From Plantactinospora sp. BC1 (GTDB lineage Bacteria > Actinomycetota > Actinomycetes > Mycobacteriales > Micromonosporaceae): a stretch of 64,000 nt of DNA. The notes beneath the pieces were generated by a model that ran no database searches, was not told where the DNA came from, and was given only the letters and a program-made list of their open reading frames with translations. The stretch spans positions 2,356,001-2,420,000 of the forward strand of contig NZ_CP028158.1 in assembly GCF_003030345.1 (NCBI RefSeq), in the 5' to 3' direction. A program made the position numbers and the translations under genes. The stretch's first letter is position 1. Each line of letters begins with the position of its first letter. Positions 59,986 through 64,000 of the stretch are shown here, piece after piece.

Positions 59986-60297
59986 CTATTCGAAGATCAG
60001 GTTGATCAGGTTCTCGCCGACGAAGAACAGCGTCGCCGCCCCGGCGATGAAGGCCAGGCCGAGCAGTGCGATCGCCGAGCTGGTCAGCACCTTGGAGACC
60101 TCGCCCTTGCTGGCCCGACCGATGAAGATCACGCCGAGTACGGCGAGCAGGATGGGCGCGATGTTGGTGGCGAAGAAGCCGACGATCCCGTCGGTGTCGA
60201 TATTGCCCTCGGGCTCGGCCGCCGTCACGAACGCGAGGGTGTGGAGCGCGTGCGTGGCAGCCGGCCATGCCGTCTCCACCAGCTCCATGGCGAACAT
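59986..60297 (-). CDS. VirB2/TrbC-like pilin-type small membrane protein
   Basis: The 103-residue product starts at ATG 60297 behind GGGGAGG and has an N-terminal segment that may be a signal peptide (about 1-25), then two hydrophobic helices (about 42-60 and 72-100) separated by GRASKGEVSK. This is the shape of VirB2/TrbC subunits. It is the first gene of the type IV secretion-like operon, which is consistent with a pilin. Similarity in sequence was not tested. Confidence 0.72.
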   Translation of the reverse strand: MFAMELVETAWPAATHALHTLAFVTAAEPEGNIDTDGIVGFFATNIAPILLAVLGVIFIGRASKGEVSKVLTSSAIALLGLAFIAGAATLFFVGENLINLIFE

Positions 60298-60700
60298 CGG
60301 AATCCTCCCCGGTGCGGTGACGCCCCGCCTCCGCACTGCTGTCAAGCCCGGTCAACCGGGTCGGTCGTGGGGTGTTGATCGACCCTGCGTCTCGCAATCA
60401 CCGCAAAGGGTGATGGTTTGTGGGCATCTTTGTCCTGATTCGGCCCATCTCTTAAGTTCTGGCATCTGGCTGATGCGAGCGTACGGCGCGTGCCTGTTTG
60501 GAACAAGCGGCCCGGAGTGCCACCGATCGCTCCTCCCCGGCCGGTTTTCACGCGCCTCGCCGACGCCGGGCCCGCCACCGGTACCGCACCGATCCCGGGG
60601 CGGGGCGGGCCGCGCCCGGCCGGCAGGACCACCGGCGGGACCACCGGCGGGACCCGGGGGCGACCGGGCCCGGAGTCGGGCAGGTGGGTAGCGTCGAGTC
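60298..60700. promoter_or_regulatory. Divergent region between the secretion-like operon and folP
   Basis: 403 bases with no gene. A perfect CCCGGT-CA-ACCGGG palindrome lies at 60347-60360, and an ATCACC/GGTGAT inverted repeat at 60397-60402 and 60409-60414. Either could control the minus-strand operon. The folP -10 is at 60689-60694. GC content is lower than in neighbouring genes in 60370-60480. Confidence 0.5.
60689..60700 (+). promoter_or_regulatory. -10 element of a probable leaderless promoter for folP
   Basis: TAGCGT at 60689-60694 ends six bases before the GTG at 60701. No ribosome-binding site. Confidence 0.55.
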
Positions 60701-61609
60701 GTGACCGAGTCAGTCCAGGGAGCCGCCGCGACCGACGGTGGGTGGCGGGCCGGCGCGGACCTGCTCCGCTCGCCCCGGCCGGTGGTGATCGGCGTCCTCA
60801 ACGTCACGCCCGACTCCTTCTCCGACGGCGGGCGGTACGCCGACCTCGACGCCGCCGTACGGCACGGGGTCGAGATGCACTCCGACGGCGCCCACCTGGT
60901 CGACGTCGGCGGCGAGTCCACCCGGCCCGGCGCCGACCGGGTCGACGCCGAGACCGAGGCCGCCCGGGTGCTGCCGGTCATCCGGGAACTCGCCGCCCGC
61001 GGCGTGCCGATGAGCGTCGACACCTACCGGGCCGGTGTCGCCGCCGCCGCGCTGGCCGCCGGGGCGACAGTGGTCAACGACGTCTCCGGCGGACTCGCCG
61101 ACCCGGACATGGCCAAGGTGGTCGCCGAGGCGGGCTGCCCGTGGATCCTGATGCACTGGCGGGCGCACGCCAAGCGGATGCAGGAACTCGCGCGCTACAC
61201 CGACGTGGTCACCGACGTACGCACCGAGCTGGCCCAGCGGGTCTCCGACGCCCTCGCCGCCGGGGTCGCCGCCGACCGCATCGTGCTCGACCCCGGCCTC
61301 GGCTTCGCCAAGCGACCCGCCGACAACTGGCAGCTCACCGCCCGGCTGCCGGAGCTGCTGGCGCTCGGCTACCCGCTGCTCTTCGGGGCCAGCCGCAAGT
61401 CGTACCTCGGTGCGCTGCTGGCCGGCCCGGACGGTACGCCACGGCCGACCGACGGGCGTACCGCCGCCACGATCGCCACCAGCGTGCTCGCGGTCGCGGC
61501 CGGCGCCTGGGGGGTACGGGTGCACGACGTACGGGAGACCGTGGACGCGCTCGCGGTGTGGACCGCCAGCGGACGTCCCCGGCTGACCACCGGGGAGGTG
61601 GCCGGATGA
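60701..61609 (+). CDS. folP: Dihydropteroate synthase
   Basis: The 302-residue folate enzyme joins 6-hydroxymethyl-dihydropterin pyrophosphate with p-aminobenzoate. Motifs are VIGVLNVTPDSFSDGGRY, GGESTRPGA, VSVDTYR-like MSVDTYRAGVA, and DPGLGFAKRPADNW; the C-terminal VRVHDVRE is also present. GTG at 60701 follows a leaderless-type -10. It leads folP-folB-folK-DUF3180, with its TGA overlapping the folB ATG. Confidence 0.96.
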   Translation: MTESVQGAAATDGGWRAGADLLRSPRPVVIGVLNVTPDSFSDGGRYADLDAAVRHGVEMHSDGAHLVDVGGESTRPGADRVDAETEAARVLPVIRELAARGVPMSVDTYRAGVAAAALAAGATVVNDVSGGLADPDMAKVVAEAGCPWILMHWRAHAKRMQELARYTDVVTDVRTELAQRVSDALAAGVAADRIVLDPGLGFAKRPADNWQLTARLPELLALGYPLLFGASRKSYLGALLAGPDGTPRPTDGRTAATIATSVLAVAAGAWGVRVHDVRETVDALAVWTASGRPRLTTGEVAG

Positions 61610-62028
61610 CCGGGCCGGCGGGCGACCGGGGTCGACCGGGGGACGGGTCCACCGGGCTTCCCGGGCCGGGCACCGACCGGATCGTGCTGACCGGGTTGCG
61701 GGCGCGCGGGCGGCACGGCGTCTACGACTTCGAGCGGGCCCAGGGGCAGGACTTCGTCGTCGACGTCGTGCTGGAACTCGACCTGACGATGGCGGGCCGC
61801 TCCGACGACGTGGCCGACACCGTGCACTACGGCGAACTCGCCGGCCGGCTGGTCGCGATCGTGACCGGCGAGCCGGTCAACCTGATCGAGACGCTCGCCG
61901 AGCGGCTCGCCGCCGCCTGTCTCGCCGATCCACGGGTACTGGTCACCTCGGTCACCGTGCACAAGCCGCAGGCGCCGATCCCGCACGACTTCGCCGACGT
62001 GGCGGTCACCGTGACCCGGCGGAGGTGA
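61606..62028 (+). CDS. folB: Dihydroneopterin aldolase
   Basis: ATG at 61606 overlaps the folP stop (ATGA). The 140-residue protein has a Gly/Pro-rich head of about 24 residues, then the FolB fold: VLTGLRARGRHGVYDFERAQ, DVVLELDL, the DTVHYGELAG and LIETLAERLA motifs with the active Glu, and VTVHKPQAPIPH. It converts dihydroneopterin to hydroxymethyl-dihydropterin plus glycolaldehyde. It precedes folK by one base. Confidence 0.95.
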   Translation: MTGPAGDRGRPGDGSTGLPGPGTDRIVLTGLRARGRHGVYDFERAQGQDFVVDVVLELDLTMAGRSDDVADTVHYGELAGRLVAIVTGEPVNLIETLAERLAAACLADPRVLVTSVTVHKPQAPIPHDFADVAVTVTRRR

Positions 62029-62029
62029 G

Positions 62030-62554
62030 ATGACCCGGGCCGTGCTCTCGCTCGGCAGCAACCTCGGTGACCGGCTCGGACACCTGCGCACGGCGGTCGA
62101 CGAGCTGCGGGACGTACTCCTGGTGGCCTCCGGGGTCTACGAGACGCCGCCGTGGGGGGATCCGGACCAGCCGGCGTACCTGAACGCCGTCCTGCTGGTC
62201 GCGGACGACGCGGCCGGGCCGGGCGACTGGCTCGACCGGGCCCGGGCCGCCGAGGCGGCGGCCGGCCGGGTCCGCGACCCGCGGCGCCGCTTCGGCCCGC
62301 GCACCCTCGACGTGGACGTGGTCGCGGTCTGGTCGGCCGACGGCGAGCCGGTGCGCAGCGCCGACCCCGAGCTGACCCTGCCGCACCCCCGGGCCCACCT
62401 GCGGGCGTTCGTGCTCCGGCCGTGGATCGACATCGACCCGTACGGGCGGCTGCCCGGCCACGGCTGGCTGACCGACCTGATGTCGACCGAGCCGGTCGCC
62501 ACCGACGTGCTGGACGTGCGCCCCCGTCCAGATCTGCGGATAGAGTCGGATTGA
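62030..62554 (+). CDS. folK: 6-hydroxymethyl-dihydropterin pyrophosphokinase
   Basis: The 174-residue enzyme has VLSLGSNLGDR, the AYLNAVLLV strand, RRRFGPRTLDVDVV (ATP/metal loop), and LPHPRAHLRAFVLRPW. It phosphorylates the pterin for FolP. It starts one base after the folB stop. Spacing and order are the standard fol cluster. Confidence 0.96.
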   Translation: MTRAVLSLGSNLGDRLGHLRTAVDELRDVLLVASGVYETPPWGDPDQPAYLNAVLLVADDAAGPGDWLDRARAAEAAAGRVRDPRRRFGPRTLDVDVVAVWSADGEPVRSADPELTLPHPRAHLRAFVLRPWIDIDPYGRLPGHGWLTDLMSTEPVATDVLDVRPRPDLRIESD

Positions 62555-62649
62555 CGGCGACCGCGGCGCGGACCGGACGAGCCAGCAGCACGACCCGGTT
62601 CCGGGCGGTCCGTGGGAAGCGGTGCCGACGAGCGGAGTGAGGAAGAGTT

Positions 62650-63180
62650 GTGACCGAGCGCAGACCCCCGACGCGCGGCCCGGCCCCCGAGCGCGGGCGG
62701 ATGGGTCCGACCAGACCCGCCTCCCTGGTGGTGGCCGGACTCGCCTCGGCGGCCCTGGCCTGGTTGCTGGTCAGCAGCTTCTACAGCCACATCCCGCCGC
62801 TGCCCTGGCTGCCCATCGTCACCCTGCTCGGGCTGGCCGCCCTGGAGGGGTACGCGGCGGCGAACACCCGGGCCCGGATCGAGCGCAGGCCCGGACGGGA
62901 TCCGGTCGACCCGCTGGCGGTGGCCCGCTTCGTCGTACTGGCCAAGGCGTCCGCGCTGGCCGGGGCGATCTTCGCGGGTTTCTACGCCGGGCTGGACGTC
63001 TGGCTGCTCATCGAGCGGACCCGGGCGGCCGCGAACGACGTACCGGCGGCTAGTGCGGGACTCGGCGCGTCGCTCGCCCTGGTGGGTGCGGCGCTCTGGT
63101 TGGAACGCGCCTGTCGGGTGCCCGATCGTGATGATCGTAATTCGGAGAGTGACGATCTGGATCGGCGCGACGAGCGCTGA
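62650..63180 (+). CDS. DUF3180 membrane protein
   Basis: The 176-residue protein has four helices (about 25-45, 52-70, 95-118 and 130-150) after an Arg/Pro head and a charged C-terminal tail, matching the DUF3180 family that follows folK in actinobacteria (Rv3605c). GTG at 62650 has GAGGAAG. Its role is unknown. Confidence 0.85.
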   Translation: MTERRPPTRGPAPERGRMGPTRPASLVVAGLASAALAWLLVSSFYSHIPPLPWLPIVTLLGLAALEGYAAANTRARIERRPGRDPVDPLAVARFVVLAKASALAGAIFAGFYAGLDVWLLIERTRAAANDVPAASAGLGASLALVGAALWLERACRVPDRDDRNSESDDLDRRDER

Positions 63181-63363
63181 ACAGGCCGCGCGGCGAATCG
63201 ACGCGCACCGGGGGTGACGGCCGGGCGTGCGCGCGGGTACGGTGCCTCCGACCGGGCCGGATCCGCCCGCTTCGCTGGATCTTGCCCACGTCCGACCGCT
63301 CCGCCCCCGGATGGCGCCCCGGGTCGGGGCCTGTTCGGCGGGACGAAACAGGAGGCGCGCGCG

Positions 63364-64000
63364 ATGGCGTACGACGATTCCATCTATCGGCGACGGGACC
63401 CCGGAGCGGATCCGGTGGGCACCGGTGCCCGGGAGGATCCCCGGTACGGCGCGGACCCCGGTTACGACGCCGACCCCCGTACGTCGTCCAGCCACGTCAC
63501 CGGCCGGTTCATGGGTGGCGAACCCGCCGTGGCGACCGACCCCGACCCGGCCGAGCCGACCCGGCGGCGGAACGTCCCGCCGGCCGCGCTGGAGAACGTC
63601 TTCGACGATCCCGCACACGGCGAGCCCGGGCGGGACCGGATCGGCGTGCACCTGCTCTGGGAGCTGGTCCTGCTGGTCGTGGTGGCGGTGCTGCTCTTCC
63701 TCTGCAACCGGGACTATCCCGACCTGCTCCGTGGCGAGCAGCGGGAGAGCCTGCTGGTCTTCGGCACCGCGCTCGGGCTGCTCACCCTCGGCGCCGGGCT
63801 GACCCTGCGCACCGCCGCGCCGAACCTCGCGCTGGGTCCGGTCGCCGTCGCCGCCGCGCTGCACTTCGCGGAGAACTCCGACCGGGGCGTCGTCTCGGCG
63901 ATGCTGCCGGCGGTGGTCGCCGGGGTCGCCGTCGGCCTGGTGATCGCCGTACTGGTGGTGGGCTTCCACGTGCCGGGCTGGGCGGCCAGCCTCGCCGCCG
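63364..64000 (+). CDS. Membrane protein, truncated by the window end
   Basis: ATG at 63364 follows AGGAGG. At least 212 residues: a charged Asp/Arg/Pro head (about 1-95, opening MAYDDSIYRRRDPGADPVGT) followed by about five hydrophobic segments up to the edge (from the VHLLWELVLLVVVAVLL region onward). The visible helices resemble a permease-like protein, but no family can be fixed because the C-terminus is missing. Confidence 0.7.
   Translation, partial: MAYDDSIYRRRDPGADPVGTGAREDPRYGADPGYDADPRTSSSHVTGRFMGGEPAVATDPDPAEPTRRRNVPPAALENVFDDPAHGEPGRDRIGVHLLWELVLLVVVAVLLFLCNRDYPDLLRGEQRESLLVFGTALGLLTLGAGLTLRTAAPNLALGPVAVAAALHFAENSDRGVVSAMLPAVVAGVAVGLVIAVLVVGFHVPGWAASLAA

Noticed and set aside
57253-60378. 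1041-codon plus-strand frame across virB4
   Set aside because: Antisense shadow of virB4 and prgI with atypical composition.
60370-60480. Possible riboswitch in the AT-richer leader of the type IV-like operon
   Set aside because: Short inverted repeats are present, but I could not match the conserved core of any riboswitch class such as ydaO.

Overview
The window is very GC-rich, has strong G/C bias at third codon positions, uses GTG starts freely, and shows many 4-base stop/start overlaps. It carries actinobacterial markers: a mycosin/EccC/EccD type VII secretion locus, a MarP-type protease next to nth, a DUF2342 protease between a PBP4-type carboxypeptidase and tilS, and a DUF3180 gene after folK. 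The gene families and their order suggest a Micromonosporaceae-like actinomycete chromosome. I see no rRNA, tRNA, CRISPR array, transposase or integrase.

Layout. (1) 0-6.6 kb: the end of a helical-repeat regulator, a small membrane protein, then a transmembrane Ser/Thr kinase followed by an orphan glutamate-type binding lipoprotein and a membrane protein, which look like a sensing module. (2) 6.6-16.2 kb: a seven-gene minus-strand acyl-CoA catabolic operon (TetR, TIGR03084, AtuA, acyl-CoA dehydrogenase, carboxyltransferase, biotin carboxylase/BCCP, acyl-CoA dehydrogenase) behind one promoter that sits inside a 26-bp palindrome. (3) 16.3-23.7 kb: an acidic 32-residue peptide, Crp, CbiZ, CapA, then nth-tlpA-nudix-marP, an order that matches the mycobacterial Crp/MarP neighbourhood. 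(4) 23.8-31 kb: part of a type VII secretion locus (mycP, eccC, eccD), with an extra 48-residue ORF coupled to eccC. (5) 31.1-43.8 kb: ppa, PBP4, DUF2342, tilS, ggt, a secreted protein, an AraC-type regulator, hpt, ftsH, folE. (6) 43.9-60.3 kb: an accessory block that separates folE from folP-folB-folK. It holds an FtsK/SpoIIIE-like ATPase with a membrane partner, a GntR/DivIVA cassette, a hydrolase/MerR cassette, and a type IV secretion-like operon (pilin-like, PrgI, two micro-ORFs, VirB4, VirB6-like, VirB8-like, lysozyme/M23). (7) 60.7-64 kb: folP, folB, folK, DUF3180 and a truncated membrane protein gene.

Expression. At least eleven genes have a -10-like hexamer ending 6-7 bases before the start codon, with no ribosome-binding site between. 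These are probably leaderless transcripts. Other genes have clear AGGAGG-type sites or are coupled by ATGA/GTGA overlaps.

All functional calls come from reading motifs and family resemblance by eye; no database search was run. The most unusual items are the chain of 9- and 23-codon ORFs linking prgI to virB4, the type IV secretion-like operon with no visible relaxase or coupling protein, the small ORF ahead of eccC, the acidic peptide, the double dyad upstream of cbiZ, and the apparent CTG start of folE.
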